Shown one piece after another: positions 1 through 9,001 of a stretch of DNA of 64,000 bases. The stretch is from Acidimicrobiaceae bacterium (GTDB lineage: Bacteria; Actinomycetota; Acidimicrobiia; Acidimicrobiales; RAAP-2). The notes below the pieces were generated by a model that was given only the letters and a program-made list of their open reading frames with translations, was not told the origin of the DNA and ran no database searches. The position numbers and the translations under genes are program-made. Location of the stretch: assembly GCA_003132165.1 (NCBI GenBank), contig PKWW01000022.1:76134-140133 (forward strand), given 5' to 3'. Each line of letters begins with the position of its first letter. The first letter of the stretch is position 1.

Positions 1-19
1 GCCGGCCCGCGCGACTATT

Positions 20-106
20 TTCTGATATGGCGAAATCCGGACAGGGACTGCAAATTGTGACCTGAGGCCCTAGTGGGCATTGCGAAAATGGGTTCATGCT
101 TGGTAG
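20..106 (+). promoter_or_regulatory. Upstream region of the PNPOx/two-component cluster with DevR-like half-sites
   Basis: This stretch carries GGGACT (42-47) and GGCCCT (66-71), which resemble the GGGACT/GGCCCT halves seen in mycobacterial DosR/DevR boxes. They stand 18 bases apart, so they do not form a canonical box. Because the genes just downstream encode a DevS/DevR-like pair, autoregulation is conceivable, but this is an inference from two short words. No gene is visible in bases 1-106, and no clear Shine-Dalgarno precedes the ATG at 107. Confidence 0.25.
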
Positions 107-499
107 ATGACAGAGCCATCGACAGCGCGGGCCTCTGGGGCGATCGAGCGTGAGACCTGCCTCGATCTACTGGGGGCGGCCGTGCTGGCTCGAGTCGTAA
201 TTTCCGTGAAAAGTCTGCCCGTTGCGCTTCCAGCGCGGATTTCGCTGGTCGATCGGGACCATATCCTGCTCGCGAGCTCGGACCCCGCGATCGCACGAGC
301 CGCCAATCGAAGCGACGTGCTGTCGATCCAGATTGACGGAATCGACGTCGATGGCAGCACCTGGTCGGTCATGGCGTCAGGGATCGCGGCGGCGGCCCCG
401 GGCGACGAGCCCGTCAGTGACCTCCTGCGTAAGTCGCTCGACCAGGGCGCCTCGCTCGTGACCATCCCCTTGTCAGTCGTCGTCGGACAGCACGGATAG
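107..499 (+). CDS. Pyridoxamine 5'-phosphate oxidase-like flavin-binding protein
   Basis: The 130-residue product looks like the small split-barrel proteins of the PNPOx-like superfamily (Pyridox_ox_2 type), which bind FMN or F420 and reduce or sense small molecules. The barrel pattern is visible as LLGAAVLARVVISV near the N terminus, PARISLVDRDHILLAS in the middle, and a WSVMASGIA strand near residues 86-94. The gene sits 39 bases upstream of a DevS-like kinase in the same direction; in actinobacteria such flavoproteins often belong to hypoxia/redox regulons, which fits the neighbours. The substrate cannot be deduced. The protein is short for the family, so it may be a minimal or degenerate member. 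Confidence 0.6.
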   Translation: MTEPSTARASGAIERETCLDLLGAAVLARVVISVKSLPVALPARISLVDRDHILLASSDPAIARAANRSDVLSIQIDGIDVDGSTWSVMASGIAAAAPGDEPVSDLLRKSLDQGASLVTIPLSVVVGQHG

Positions 500-538
500 C
501 CAATTCGCGCAACGGCCTCGTGTGAGAGGCTGTTTAGA

Positions 539-1675
539 ATGGCGTTCCACAGGATTCAAGATCCCGACCGGCTCCACGCGCTCATTGACGCAATCCTGCT
601 CATCGAGACCGACGCCAACCTCTCCACACTGCTGAGCCGCATCGTCGAGACCGCCACCAAGCTCGTCGGGGCGCGCTACGGCGCGCTCGGGGTGCTCGCG
701 AGCGACCGTGAGACACTCTCGCGCTTCGTCACCTTTGGTCTCAACCACGATCAGGAGACCGCTATCGGGGACCGCCCGCACGGCAAGGGCGTGCTCGGTG
801 AGACGATCCGGCTCGCCCACGCGCTTCGCATCGACGATCTCTCTTCCCACTCGAGCTCGGTGGGTTTTCCCGCGAACCACCCGAAGATGGAGAGGTTCCT
901 CGGCGTACCGGTCATCACCGGCAACGGTCGAATCTACGGCAACCTCTACCTCACCGATCCGGTGTCGGGCGACGAGTTCTCCGAATCCGACCAGCACCTC
1001 GTCGAGGCGTTCGGTCGCGCGGCGGGGATCGTCATCGACCAGGCACTGCTGCGCAGCCACATGCGCGAACTCACTCTGACCGAAGAACGCGAACGCCTCG
1101 CACGCGACCTGCACGACACGGTCGTGCAACGCCTGTTCGGCGTAGGGCTCGCGTTGCAGATGACGCTCTCGGGCACGATCGAGGACTCGGTGCGCGAGCG
1201 CATCAACAAATCACTCGACGAGCTCGACGAGACCATCCGCGAAATCCGTACGACGATCTTCGAGATCGATCAGGAGCACCCGGGTAGCGAATCGATGCGC
1301 GCTCGGATCATGGTCCTGATCGACGAGGTCCGCACGCGTCTCGGTGTCGACGTCCAGTTGAAGATGGAGCCCGAACTCGAGTTTGAGATTGGACCGCACT
1401 GCGCCCAACACGCCCTGCAGGCCCTACGCGAGATCCTCTCCAACATCGTTCGTCACTCGGAGGCGAGCGTCGTGCACGTAAAGGTGGACGTGCGCGACAA
1501 ATTGCTGGTGCTGTCGGTGGCGGACAACGGCGTGGGTTTCGTGTCGGCGACCGGTGCCGGGCGCGGTCTGCGTAATCTGGACTCCAGGGCCCGCGAGCTC
1601 GGCGGTGAGTGTGAGATCATCTCCGAGATAGGTCGTGGCACACTTGTACGATGGACCGCCAACCGATTGGACTGA
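539..1675 (+). CDS. GAF-domain sensor histidine kinase, DevS/DosS-like
   Basis: The 378-residue soluble kinase has one GAF domain (about residues 25-170), a HisKA_3 dimerisation helix with phospho-acceptor His192 in RDLHDTVVQRL, and a C-terminal HATPase domain (N-box REILSNIVRHSE, G-box DNGVGF). No membrane segment is seen. The GAF core closely follows the heme-binding GAF-A of mycobacterial DevS: ARYGAL, SVGFP..HP.M..FLGVPV and GNLYLTD are kept, and His114 in PANHPKM falls where I recall the DevS heme ligand (His149). DevS has two GAF domains, this one only one. The stop codon is one base before the GTG of the response regulator, so the two are co-translated. A gas or redox sensing role is inferred. 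Confidence 0.85.
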   Translation: MAFHRIQDPDRLHALIDAILLIETDANLSTLLSRIVETATKLVGARYGALGVLASDRETLSRFVTFGLNHDQETAIGDRPHGKGVLGETIRLAHALRIDDLSSHSSSVGFPANHPKMERFLGVPVITGNGRIYGNLYLTDPVSGDEFSESDQHLVEAFGRAAGIVIDQALLRSHMRELTLTEERERLARDLHDTVVQRLFGVGLALQMTLSGTIEDSVRERINKSLDELDETIREIRTTIFEIDQEHPGSESMRARIMVLIDEVRTRLGVDVQLKMEPELEFEIGPHCAQHALQALREILSNIVRHSEASVVHVKVDVRDKLLVLSVADNGVGFVSATGAGRGLRNLDSRARELGGECEIISEIGRGTLVRWTANRLD

Positions 1676-1676
1676 C

Positions 1677-2321
1677 GTGATTCGACTTCTGCTTGTTGAT
1701 GACCACGAGATCGTGCGTCGCGGACTACGCGAACTGCTCGAAGCGAACGACGACATCCAGGTCGTCGCCGAGGCGGGCTCGGTCAACGAAGCCCTGGCGA
1801 TCAGCCTCGACGACATCGACGTCGCCGTGCTCGACGTGCGCCTGCCCGACGGCAGTGGCGTCGATCTGTGCCGCCTGCTGCACGAGCAGCGCGCCGACCT
1901 CGCGTGCCTCATGCTGACGTCGTTCGCCGACAACGAGGCGCTGAACGCCTCCATGCTCGCCGGCGCGCGCGGCTACGTGTTGAAGAACGTGCGCGGCGAC
2001 GACCTCGTGAACTCGATCCGTCGAGTCGCGAACGGCGAGATGCTCATGACCGACGAGCAATTGGAGCGCGCGCGCGAGCGCCTGCGCCGCCAGATCACTG
2101 AGGACATCCGCCTCGAGAGCCTGAGCGGCCAGGAGCGCAAGATCCTCGAGTTGTTGAGCGAGGGCCTGAGCAACCGCGAGATTGCCGACGTCATGTTCCT
2201 CGCCGAGAAGACCGTGAAGAACTACGTGTCGAACCTGCTCGCGAAGTTGGGTTTCCAGCGAAGGACCGAAGCGGCGCTGTTCGCACAGCGTCAGTTCGAC
2301 CGGAGCCACCCCGACGCTTAA
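1677..2321 (+). CDS. Response regulator, NarL/LuxR family (DevR-like)
   Basis: The 214-residue protein has a receiver domain starting VIRLLLVDDHEIV with acidic pair Asp8/Asp9 and phospho-acceptor Asp53 in VLDVRLPDG, and a C-terminal LuxR-type helix-turn-helix (LSGQERKILELLSEGLSNREIA..MFLAEKTVKNYVSNLLAKLG). The GTG at 1677 is chosen because it follows the kinase stop by one base and puts the receiver at the usual N-terminal position; the reading frame stays open a further 14 codons upstream. The pairing with the DevS-like kinase is direct. The gene converges on map and the two stop codons overlap by two bases, so no dedicated terminator separates them. Confidence 0.9.
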   Translation: MIRLLLVDDHEIVRRGLRELLEANDDIQVVAEAGSVNEALAISLDDIDVAVLDVRLPDGSGVDLCRLLHEQRADLACLMLTSFADNEALNASMLAGARGYVLKNVRGDDLVNSIRRVANGEMLMTDEQLERARERLRRQITEDIRLESLSGQERKILELLSEGLSNREIADVMFLAEKTVKNYVSNLLAKLGFQRRTEAALFAQRQFDRSHPDA

Positions 2322-3058
2322 GCCAGGGTGAAAACCTCGGGTCCATTGTCGGTGACGGCGATGGTGTGCTCGAAGTGCGCTGAGAGAGAACCGTCAGCGG
2401 TCATCACCGACCAGCCGTCGTCGAGCTCGTAGGTCTCGGGTCCTCCGGCGTTCACCATGGGCTCGATCGCGAAGACCATGCCCTCTTTCAGGGTCGGACC
2501 TGGCGTGCCCGGCCAGTAATTAGGTACCTGGGGGCTCTCGTGCATCGCGGTGCCGATGGCGTGGCCCACGTACTCGCGCACGACGGAGAACCCGGCAGCC
2601 TCGGCGACGTTCTGCACGGCCCGCCCCACTTCGTGGAGGCGATTGCCCTTCACCAGTTGGTCGATGCCCGCCCACAGGGAGCGCTCGGTGACCTCGATGA
2701 GGCGTCGTGCCACGTCGCTGATCTCCCCCACGCCCGCGGTGTACGCGGCGTCACCGTGGTAACCCTCGATGATCGCGCCGCAGTCGATCGAGATGATGTC
2801 GCCCTCTTTCAGTGCGTAGTCGCCGGGGATCCCGTGGACGATCATGTTGTTCGGGCTCGTGCAGATCACGGCCGGGAAGCCGTGATAGTTGAGGAAGTTC
2901 GACCGCGCGCCGCGCTTGGCGATGACGTCGGAGGCGATCTCGTTCAACTGCATCGTGGTTATGCCCGGACGGATGGCGGCGCGCGTCGCTTCGTGCATCT
3001 CGGCGACGACCTTGCCGGCCTTACGCATCTTGTTCAGCTCGTCCGCCGAACGCCTCAC
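2318..3058 (-). CDS. map: Methionine aminopeptidase, type I
   Basis: This cytosolic metalloenzyme removes the initiator methionine from new proteins. The 246-residue sequence has the pita-bread fold features: NYHGFPAVICTSPN, SIDCGAIIEGYHGDAA (first metal Asp), EYVGHAIGTAMHESPQVPN (metal His), and FAIEPMVNAG (metal Glu), with EHTIAVT near the end. The start is the GTG at 3058, which overlaps the adk stop as GTGA; the frame runs on upstream inside adk but has no homology there. It is the last gene of the S10/spc array here. In most actinobacteria infA, rpmJ and rpsM follow; here the two-component genes converge instead. Confidence 0.93.
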   Translation of the reverse strand: MRRSADELNKMRKAGKVVAEMHEATRAAIRPGITTMQLNEIASDVIAKRGARSNFLNYHGFPAVICTSPNNMIVHGIPGDYALKEGDIISIDCGAIIEGYHGDAAYTAGVGEISDVARRLIEVTERSLWAGIDQLVKGNRLHEVGRAVQNVAEAAGFSVVREYVGHAIGTAMHESPQVPNYWPGTPGPTLKEGMVFAIEPMVNAGGPETYELDDGWSVMTADGSLSAHFEHTIAVTDNGPEVFTLA

Positions 3059-3714
3059 GCGAGACCTCGTTGAGCCACGACGGCCTTGATGGCTGCGGTG
3101 ACGTCGTCGGGGCTCTCGGCGCCGTCGACGGTGACGAGCAGGCCGCGCTTCTCGTAGAAGGCGAGCAGGGGCTCGGTGTCGCGCTCGTAACTCTCGAGGC
3201 GCTTGCGAATCGCGTCGGGCTTGTCGTCGTTGCGCTGGATGACGTCGCCGCCACAGTTCGCGCAAGTGCCCGATATGGCTTCGACGTCGGAGTCGCTGTA
3301 GATCGCGCCGCACTCCTGGCAGACGCGACGCGCCGAGAGACGCCGGGTCACCAGTTCGATCGGGACGTCAAGGTTGATGCAGAGCTTGATGCCGTCCTCG
3401 CCGAGCAGTGCCTCGAGCGCCTCGGCCTGGGCCAGCGTGCGCGGGAAGCCGTCGAGTAACGCGCCGTTCTTCGCGTCGGGCTCTTTGAAGCGCTCGTCGA
3501 CGAGTTGGATAACGAGTTCGTCCGAAACGAGTGCGCCCGAGTCCATGACGCTCGCGACCTCGCGGCCGAGCGGGGATCCCGCCTTCACCGCGGCGCGAAG
3601 GATGTCACCGGTCGACACGTGGGGAATCGCGTAGGTCTCGGCGAGGCGCTTGCACTGCGTGCCCTTACCCGCGCCCTGCTTTCCCAACACCACGAGGTTC
3701 AAACGTGCAGCCAT
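3055..3714 (-). CDS. adk: Adenylate kinase, zinc-LID form
   Basis: Adenylate kinase balances ATP + AMP with 2 ADP in the cytosol. The 219-residue protein has the P-loop as GKQGAGKGTQ (residues 11-20, with KQ where most species have PP or AP), the AMP-site STGDILRAAV and LLDGFPRT segments, and a long LID carrying four cysteines (Cys132, Cys135, Cys151, Cys154), which in Gram-positive homologues bind zinc. It lies between secY (2-base gap) and map (GTGA overlap), the standard actinobacterial arrangement. Confidence 0.96.
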   Translation of the reverse strand: MAARLNLVVLGKQGAGKGTQCKRLAETYAIPHVSTGDILRAAVKAGSPLGREVASVMDSGALVSDELVIQLVDERFKEPDAKNGALLDGFPRTLAQAEALEALLGEDGIKLCINLDVPIELVTRRLSARRVCQECGAIYSDSDVEAISGTCANCGGDVIQRNDDKPDAIRKRLESYERDTEPLLAFYEKRGLLVTVDGAESPDDVTAAIKAVVAQRGLA

Positions 3715-3716
3715 GG

Positions 3717-5006
3717 CTAGCGCTTCAGGAAGCCTTCGTAGTTACGCATCATGAGTTGGCTGTCGATCTGACGCATCGTCTCGAGGGCGACACCCACGGC
3801 GATCAGCAGCGTCGTACCGTAGTACGGGAACTTGTTGATGTTCCACAACGCCATGAGTACGCTCGGTATCACCGCGACCGACGCGAGGAACAACGCGCCG
3901 ACGACGGTGAGACGACTGAGCATCTTGGCGAAGTACTTCTCGGTGGGCATGCCCGGACGGATACCCGGGACGAACCCACCCTGCTGGCGAAGCATCTCGG
4001 CCTGCTGGTGCGGTTCGAAGGCGATGTAGACGTAGAAGAACGTGAACGCGAGGATGAGCAGGAAGTCCGAACCAATGTAGAAGAAGCTGGTCGGGTGCAG
4101 CGACGAGTTCACGAAGTTCTGGAAACCGGTCCAGGGCACGATGTTCGACAAGAGCACCGGGATGTAGAGCACCGAGCTGGCGAAGATGATCGGGATAACG
4201 CCCGACTGGTTGACCTTCAAGGGGATGTACGTCGAGTTACCACCCATCTCCTTGCGCCCGACGACGCGTCGCGCGAAGGTCACCGGAATTCGCCGCTGGC
4301 CGTTGTCCATGAAGACAATGAACACCAGCAACGCGATCGACACGGCGAGGATGACGAAGAACTTTCCGGGTCCGCCTTCGCTCCAGACGGCCTTGCCGCC
4401 CGACGGCATGCCCGCGACGACGTTCGCGAAGATCAAGAGGCTCATGCCCTGTCCGATGCCGCGCTGGGTGATGAGCTCGGCGAGCCACATGACGAACGCG
4501 GTGCCCGCGGTCATGATGGCGACCATGAACAGGCCCATCCAGATATTGAACTTCGGGATCAGGTCGATGTTGAAGCCGAGCAGCGCCTGGTCGTGACCGT
4601 GGAAGGCGTAGATCAGACCGGTCGACTGCAGCAGCGCGAGTCCAATGGTCAGGTAGCGCGTGGTCTGGGTGATGCGCTTCTGGCCCACCGCACCCTGGTC
4701 ACGCCATTCGGCGAGCTTGGGAATGACGGTCGTGAGCAGTTGGATCACGATGGAGCTCGTGATGTAGGGCATGACACCGAGACCGAAGACGGCGAGGCGC
4801 GTAAGCGCGCCTCCCGAGAACAGGTTCAAGAAGCCGAGGACACCACTCGCGCCAGCCTTGGACTGGAGCAACTGGACCTGCGACCAACTCACGCCAGGGA
4901 TGGGCAGGTTCGCGCCGAGCTGGTAGAGGCAGATGATGCCGATCGTGAACAGGACCTTGTTGCGAAGGTCCGGTACACGAAAGATGTTCCCGAGTCGCCT
5001 GAGCAT
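3717..5006 (-). CDS. secY: Protein translocase subunit SecY
   Basis: SecY is the channel of the Sec protein-export translocon in the inner membrane. The 429-residue product shows the ten hydrophobic spans and family hallmarks: LPIPGV after the first span, the plug-side SGGALTRLAVFGLGVMPYI, and PGIRPGMPTEKY before the late spans. Its partner SecE is encoded at the other end of this ribosomal array. ATG at 5006 lies 9 bases after the rplO stop, with an AGGGGCCCC segment just ahead. Confidence 0.96.
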   Translation of the reverse strand: MLRRLGNIFRVPDLRNKVLFTIGIICLYQLGANLPIPGVSWSQVQLLQSKAGASGVLGFLNLFSGGALTRLAVFGLGVMPYITSSIVIQLLTTVIPKLAEWRDQGAVGQKRITQTTRYLTIGLALLQSTGLIYAFHGHDQALLGFNIDLIPKFNIWMGLFMVAIMTAGTAFVMWLAELITQRGIGQGMSLLIFANVVAGMPSGGKAVWSEGGPGKFFVILAVSIALLVFIVFMDNGQRRIPVTFARRVVGRKEMGGNSTYIPLKVNQSGVIPIIFASSVLYIPVLLSNIVPWTGFQNFVNSSLHPTSFFYIGSDFLLILAFTFFYVYIAFEPHQQAEMLRQQGGFVPGIRPGMPTEKYFAKMLSRLTVVGALFLASVAVIPSVLMALWNINKFPYYGTTLLIAVGVALETMRQIDSQLMMRNYEGFLKR

Positions 5007-5015
5007 TGGGGCCCC

Positions 5016-5501
5016 TTAGCGGTTCTGGTGTTGGTTGCCCGACGCAGGAGGACGGACGCTGAACGGCAGGTCAATCTCGGTCGTCGTGCCGCCGGCGCCT
5101 TCGATGGCGGCCTTCGCCGACGCCGAGAAGCCGTGGGCCGAGACGTTGAGCGCGGTCGTCAACGTGCCACGTCCGAGGACCTTCACGAGGTCCTTCTTGC
5201 GGGCGAGTCCGCGAGCGACGAGCACGTCGGGGTTGATGTCGGTGACGCCCAACATCACGAGTGCGTCGAGGTTCACGGGGGTGTACTCCACGCGGAACGG
5301 GTTGGTGAAACCCTTCAGCTTCGGGATGCGCTGCAGGAGTGGCAACTGGCCACCTTCGAAACCGGCGGGAATCTGTCGGCGCGCCTTCTGACCCTTGGTA
5401 CCACGGCCGGCAGTCTTGCCGCCCTTGCCACCAATGCCACGACCGACGATCTTCTTGCGTTTCCTCGAGCCTTCGGGCGATTTGAGATCGTGCAACTTCA
5501 T
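5016..5501 (-). CDS. rplO: 50S ribosomal protein L15 (uL15)
   Basis: L15 is a late assembly protein of the large subunit. The 161-residue sequence has the basic glycine-rich N-terminal tail (KRKKIVGRGIGGKGGKTAGRGTKGQ, split here by residues 12-36) and the conserved GGQLPLLQRIPKLKGF. The start ATG overlaps the rpmD stop by one base (TAATG), indicating translational coupling. Confidence 0.95.
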   Translation of the reverse strand: MKLHDLKSPEGSRKRKKIVGRGIGGKGGKTAGRGTKGQKARRQIPAGFEGGQLPLLQRIPKLKGFTNPFRVEYTPVNLDALVMLGVTDINPDVLVARGLARKKDLVKVLGRGTLTTALNVSAHGFSASAKAAIEGAGGTTTEIDLPFSVRPPASGNQHQNR

Positions 5502-5683
5502 TAGTTGACCTCTTCTACTTTGATCAGGTGCGGCACGCGGGCGATCATCCCGTGAATCTCAGGACGGTCGGGCAACACGTTGGACTGGCCGATGCCACGA
5601 AGTCCGAGCGCGCGAAGGGTTCCGCGGTGCTTGGGCTTGGTCGCGATCGACGAGCGGATTTGGGTGACTTTCAGCTGAGCCAT
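5501..5683 (-). CDS. rpmD: 50S ribosomal protein L30 (uL30)
   Basis: A 60-residue protein with the L30 pattern: LKVTQIRSSIATKPKHRGTL followed by LGLRGIGQ and a C-terminal PHLIKVEEV. It is placed between rpsE (3 bases) and rplO (one-base overlap) as expected for the spc operon. Confidence 0.94.
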   Translation of the reverse strand: MAQLKVTQIRSSIATKPKHRGTLRALGLRGIGQSNVLPDRPEIHGMIARVPHLIKVEEVN

Positions 5684-5686
5684 GAC

Positions 5687-6238
5687 TTAGCCCTCCGTCT
5701 TAAACAGGTCGCCCTCACGCTGGCGCTCGCGGTACGCGCGCAGTGTGCCTGAGGGAATGACGTGGTCGGCCGGCTTGTCGCGTGACGCCGCGATCTCTTC
5801 GGGACGACGCAACTGCTTCAGTCCTTCGATGGTGGCGTGGGCGACGTTGATGCCGTTAGATGATCCGAGTGACTTGGCGATGATGTCCTTCACGCCGGCC
5901 ATCTCGAGGATGGCGCGCGCAGCGCCACCGGCGATGACGCCGGTACCGGGAGCGGCGGGCTTCATCAACACGCGTCCGGCGCCCGAGGCGCCGAGAACGG
6001 GATAGATAATCGTCGTACCGGCAATCGGCACGTCGAAGAGGTTCTTGCGAGCTTCCTCGATGCCCTTCTGCACGGCGAGACCGGCTTCCTTGGCCTTGCC
6101 GTAGCCGAGGCCGACCTTGCCATTGCGGTCACCGATGACCATGAGCGCGGTGAACGAGAAACGACGTCCACCCTTCACGACCTTCGACACGCGGTTGACC
6201 TTGATCGTCCGCTCTTCATACTGCTCTAGGTCAGGCAT
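5687..6238 (-). CDS. rpsE: 30S ribosomal protein S5 (uS5)
   Basis: S5 contributes to decoding accuracy and mRNA helicase activity of the small subunit. The 183-residue protein carries the N-terminal dsRBD-like half ([30 protein letters not shown]) and the C-terminal fold ([30 protein letters not shown]). It directly follows rplR with no gap. Confidence 0.96.
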   Translation of the reverse strand: MPDLEQYEERTIKVNRVSKVVKGGRRFSFTALMVIGDRNGKVGLGYGKAKEAGLAVQKGIEEARKNLFDVPIAGTTIIYPVLGASGAGRVLMKPAAPGTGVIAGGAARAILEMAGVKDIIAKSLGSSNGINVAHATIEGLKQLRRPEEIAASRDKPADHVIPSGTLRAYRERQREGDLFKTEG

Positions 6239-6595
6239 TTAGAACTCCAGTCCGGCGGCGCGCAGCTGGTCAGCAAACGCAGCAACGCGACCGTGGTAGT
6301 CAAAGCCGCCGCGGTCGAAGACCACGGTGGTGATGTTGGCGGCCTGGGCGCGCTGCGCGAGCAGTGCGGCCACGGCCTTGGCACCGTCGATGTTGCCACC
6401 GCTGGTGCCCTTGAGCGAAGCCTCCACCGACGAGGCGGCGGCGAGCGTGCGCCCGGCGACGTCATCGATGATCTGCGCCGAGATGTGCTTGTTCGTACGG
6501 CTCACGGCGACACGCGGACGCTCAGCCGTGCCCGAAAGGCGACGGCGGATGCGGTGGTGGCGACGCTGACGTAGTTCACGAGTTGTACGTGCCAT
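6239..6595 (-). CDS. rplR: 50S ribosomal protein L18 (uL18)
   Basis: L18 binds 5S rRNA in the central protuberance. The 118-residue protein has the basic start [32 protein letters not shown] and the closing [26 protein letters not shown]. Its ATG overlaps the rplF stop by one base. Confidence 0.95.
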   Translation of the reverse strand: MARTTRELRQRRHHRIRRRLSGTAERPRVAVSRTNKHISAQIIDDVAGRTLAAASSVEASLKGTSGGNIDGAKAVAALLAQRAQAANITTVVFDRGGFDYHGRVAAFADQLRAAGLEF

Positions 6596-7134
6596 TACTT
6601 AGCAGCCTTTCCAGCCTTGCGCGCCACTCGTTCACCGAGGTAGCGCACGCCCTTGCCCTTGTAGGGCTCGGGCTTACGAAGCTTGCGGATAGACGCGGCC
6701 ACCTGGCCAACGACTTCCTTGTCGGCACCCTTGATGATCACGCGCGTCGGGGCCGGCACCTCGAAGGTGATGCCCGCGGGAGCGGTGAACTTGACGGGGT
6801 GCGAGAATCCAAGTGCGAGGTCCAGGGCGTCCGGACCAGCCGCGGCGGCGCGGTAGCCAACGCCGATGATCTCGAGCTCCTTGGTCCAGCCCGTCGTCAC
6901 GCCCGTCACCATGTTGGCGACGAGTGTGCGGGTCAGGCCGTGCAGCGAGCGGTACATGGTCTCGTCATTGATGCGGTCAACGGTGAGTACGTCGCCCTCT
7001 TGGCTGAGGGTGATGCCGTCGGGGATGATGCGGTCCATGGTTCCGTTGGGACCCTTCACCGTGACAACGCTGTCCGCCATCGCGACGGTGACCCCTGCGG
7101 GCACCGTGATGGGATTACGACCAATACGTGACAT
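6595..7134 (-). CDS. rplF: 50S ribosomal protein L6 (uL6)
   Basis: The 179-residue protein has the two L6 repeats; it begins [15 protein letters not shown] and contains [34 protein letters not shown], and the closing [18 protein letters not shown]. It follows rpsH after 30 bases, with an AGGAGG sequence just before the ATG. Confidence 0.96.
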   Translation of the reverse strand: MSRIGRNPITVPAGVTVAMADSVVTVKGPNGTMDRIIPDGITLSQEGDVLTVDRINDETMYRSLHGLTRTLVANMVTGVTTGWTKELEIIGVGYRAAAAGPDALDLALGFSHPVKFTAPAGITFEVPAPTRVIIKGADKEVVGQVAASIRKLRKPEPYKGKGVRYLGERVARKAGKAAK

Positions 7135-7164
7135 CAGCGAACCTCCTGGGATAGAACGGGTCGG

Positions 7165-7569
7165 TTACCAGACATAACACAGCACCTCGCCGCCCAGCTT
7201 GGCCTTGCGGGCTTCGCGGTCGGTCATCAGGCCGTGGCTCGTCGAGACGACGGCGACGCCAACGCCGCCGAGCACCTTGGGCATCTGGTCAGACTTCTTG
7301 TAGATACGAAGACCCGGCTTGGACACGCGCTTGATACCGATAATGGTCTTCTTGCGATCCTCGGAGTACTTCAGGGTGATCTCCAGCTGCATATAAGGCT
7401 TTCCCTCGACCTTGGTCACGGTGAAGCCGGCGATGAAGCCTTCCCTCTCGAGAACCTTCGCGAGGTTCTCCTTCAGCTTGGAGCTGGGCATCTTGACGGT
7501 GTCAAACGCTGCGGCATTCGCGTTGCGAATGCGGGTCAGCATGTCGGCGATGGGGTCAGTCATTGTCAT
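7165..7569 (-). CDS. rpsH: 30S ribosomal protein S8 (uS8)
   Basis: S8 is a primary 16S binder and, in some bacteria, the spc-operon translational repressor. The 134-residue product shows [14 protein letters not shown] and the C-terminal RNA-binding [27 protein letters not shown]. It starts at the ATG at 7569 or two codons later (MTMTDP); the AGGAGGAC run before the first ATG favours 7569. Confidence 0.95.
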   Translation of the reverse strand: MTMTDPIADMLTRIRNANAAAFDTVKMPSSKLKENLAKVLEREGFIAGFTVTKVEGKPYMQLEITLKYSEDRKKTIIGIKRVSKPGLRIYKKSDQMPKVLGGVGVAVVSTSHGLMTDREARKAKLGGEVLCYVW

Positions 7570-7579
7570 AGCTGTCCTC

Positions 7580-7765
7580 CTACCAACTTGCCTTGGTTAC
7601 GCCCGGGATCTCACCGGCGTGCACCATTTGGCGCAGGCAGATGCGGCACAGGCCGAACTTGCGGTACACCGAGCGAGGGCGGCCGCAACGCTCACAACGC
7701 GTGTAGGCACGCGTCGAGAACTTGGGGACCTGCTTCTGCTTGATTCGAAGAGCTTTCTTCGCCAT
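7580..7765 (-). CDS. rpsN: 30S ribosomal protein S14, zinc type (uS14)
   Basis: This is the short 61-residue zinc form of S14: the ribbon [20 protein letters not shown] has both Cys-x2-Cys pairs intact, and the end [16 protein letters not shown] is typical. It lies between rplE and rpsH. Actinobacteria often keep a second, zinc-free S14 elsewhere for zinc limitation; none is in this window. Confidence 0.95.
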   Translation of the reverse strand: MAKKALRIKQKQVPKFSTRAYTRCERCGRPRSVYRKFGLCRICLRQMVHAGEIPGVTKASW

Positions 7766-7767
7766 GA

Positions 7768-8331
7768 CTATCGATTCTCCTGCTTGAAGGGGAAGCCGTA
7801 GGCGCGCAAGAATGCGCGTCCCTGCTCATCGGTCGCGGCCGTGGTGACAATGGTGATGTCAAAGCCACGGGGCGCGTCAATCTTGTCGTAGTCGATCTCG
7901 GGGAAGATCAACTGGTCGTTGATGCCAAACGTGTAGTTACCGTGGCCGTCGAACGAATTGGGCGAGAGTCCGCGGAAGTCGCGGATACGCGGGATCGCGA
8001 GGCTCAACAAACGGTCGAAGAACTCCCAGGCCCGGTCGCCGCGCAGCGTGACCTTGGTGCCAATGGGCTGCTCTTCACGAAGTTTGAAGCTCGCGATCGA
8101 CTTCTTCGCGCGCGTCACGATCGGCTTCTGGCCCGTGATGAGTTCGAGGTCGCGCTGGGCGCCCTCGAGTAGCGAGGCCTGCTGGGTAGCTTTACCGACG
8201 CCCGAGTTCAACACGATCTTCGTGAGACGTGGCACCTGCATGATGTTGTCGAGGCCGAGTTCTTCCTTGAGAGCCGGACGGATCTCCTGGTCGTAACGAA
8301 CCTTCAGACGTGGACGGGTCGTGGTGCTCAT
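7768..8331 (-). CDS. rplE: 50S ribosomal protein L5 (uL5)
   Basis: L5 contacts 5S rRNA and P-site tRNA. The 187-residue protein has [39 protein letters not shown] and the closing [21 protein letters not shown]. The start is the ATG at 8331, whose ATGA overlaps the rplX stop; an in-frame ATG 15 bases upstream lies inside rplX and is less likely. Confidence 0.95.
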   Translation of the reverse strand: MSTTTRPRLKVRYDQEIRPALKEELGLDNIMQVPRLTKIVLNSGVGKATQQASLLEGAQRDLELITGQKPIVTRAKKSIASFKLREEQPIGTKVTLRGDRAWEFFDRLLSLAIPRIRDFRGLSPNSFDGHGNYTFGINDQLIFPEIDYDKIDAPRGFDITIVTTAATDEQGRAFLRAYGFPFKQENR

Positions 8332-8633
8332 AGCGCCTCTCCACACTTACGGCAGACGCGTACCTTGGTACCTTCTGCGATCTTGTAGCCGACCTTGGCC
8401 GGGCCTTTGTGACCGTCACACCACAGGGCCACGTTGGACACGTGCAGGGGCATCAGTTTGTCGATGATGCCGGCCTGCATGGTCGAACCGGCCTGCTTGG
8501 TGTGGCGCTTGACGATGTTGAGGCCATCAAGGATCACCTTGTTGACCTGCGGCAGCGCCTCTTCGACCTTGGCGCGCTCTCCACGGAACTTGCCCGCGAG
8601 AACGAGCACGTCGTCACCCTTACGAATCTTCAT
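8328..8633 (-). CDS. rplX: 50S ribosomal protein L24 (uL24)
   Basis: A 101-residue KOW-domain protein: [18 protein letters not shown] at the start, then NIVKRHTKQ and a C-terminal [21 protein letters not shown] with a C-x2-C pair. It is one of the first proteins on nascent 23S rRNA. Its start overlaps the rplN stop by one base and its stop overlaps the rplE start. Confidence 0.95.
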   Translation of the reverse strand: MKIRKGDDVLVLAGKFRGERAKVEEALPQVNKVILDGLNIVKRHTKQAGSTMQAGIIDKLMPLHVSNVALWCDGHKGPAKVGYKIAEGTKVRVCRKCGEAL

Positions 8634-9001
8634 TACAGCACCTCCGGCGCCAGCGAAATAATGCGCATGAACTTCTTGTCGCGCAGCTCACGTCCGACCG
8701 GCCCGAAGATTCGGGTACCGCGGGGCTGCAACTGGTCGTTGATCAACACGGCGGCGTTCTCGTCGAACTTGATGTAGGAACCGTCGGGACGGCGCCTCTC
8801 CTTGGCGGTGCGAACAACGACGCAGCGAACCACGTCACCCTTCTTCACTGCGGCGCCCGGGATGGCGTCCTTCACCGTGGCGATGAAGACGTCACCGATC
8901 GAGGCGTAGCGACGACGCGATCCACCGAGCACGCGGATGCAAAGGACTACCTTCGCACCGCTGTTGTCAGCGACCTTGAGGCGGGACTCTTGCTGGATCA
9001 T
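8633..9001 (-). CDS. rplN: 50S ribosomal protein L14 (uL14)
   Basis: The 122-residue product matches L14 throughout: [37 protein letters not shown] and [27 protein letters not shown] at 9001 overlaps the rpsQ stop (ATGA). Confidence 0.96.
   Translation of the reverse strand: MIQQESRLKVADNSGAKVVLCIRVLGGSRRRYASIGDVFIATVKDAIPGAAVKKGDVVRCVVVRTAKERRRPDGSYIKFDENAAVLINDQLQPRGTRIFGPVGRELRDKKFMRIISLAPEVL

Noticed and set aside
3705-5504. 599-codon open frame on the plus strand antisense to secY and rplO
   Set aside because: The minus-strand frames encode unmistakable SecY and L15; the antisense frame is a by-product of GC-rich third positions and its translation is low complexity.
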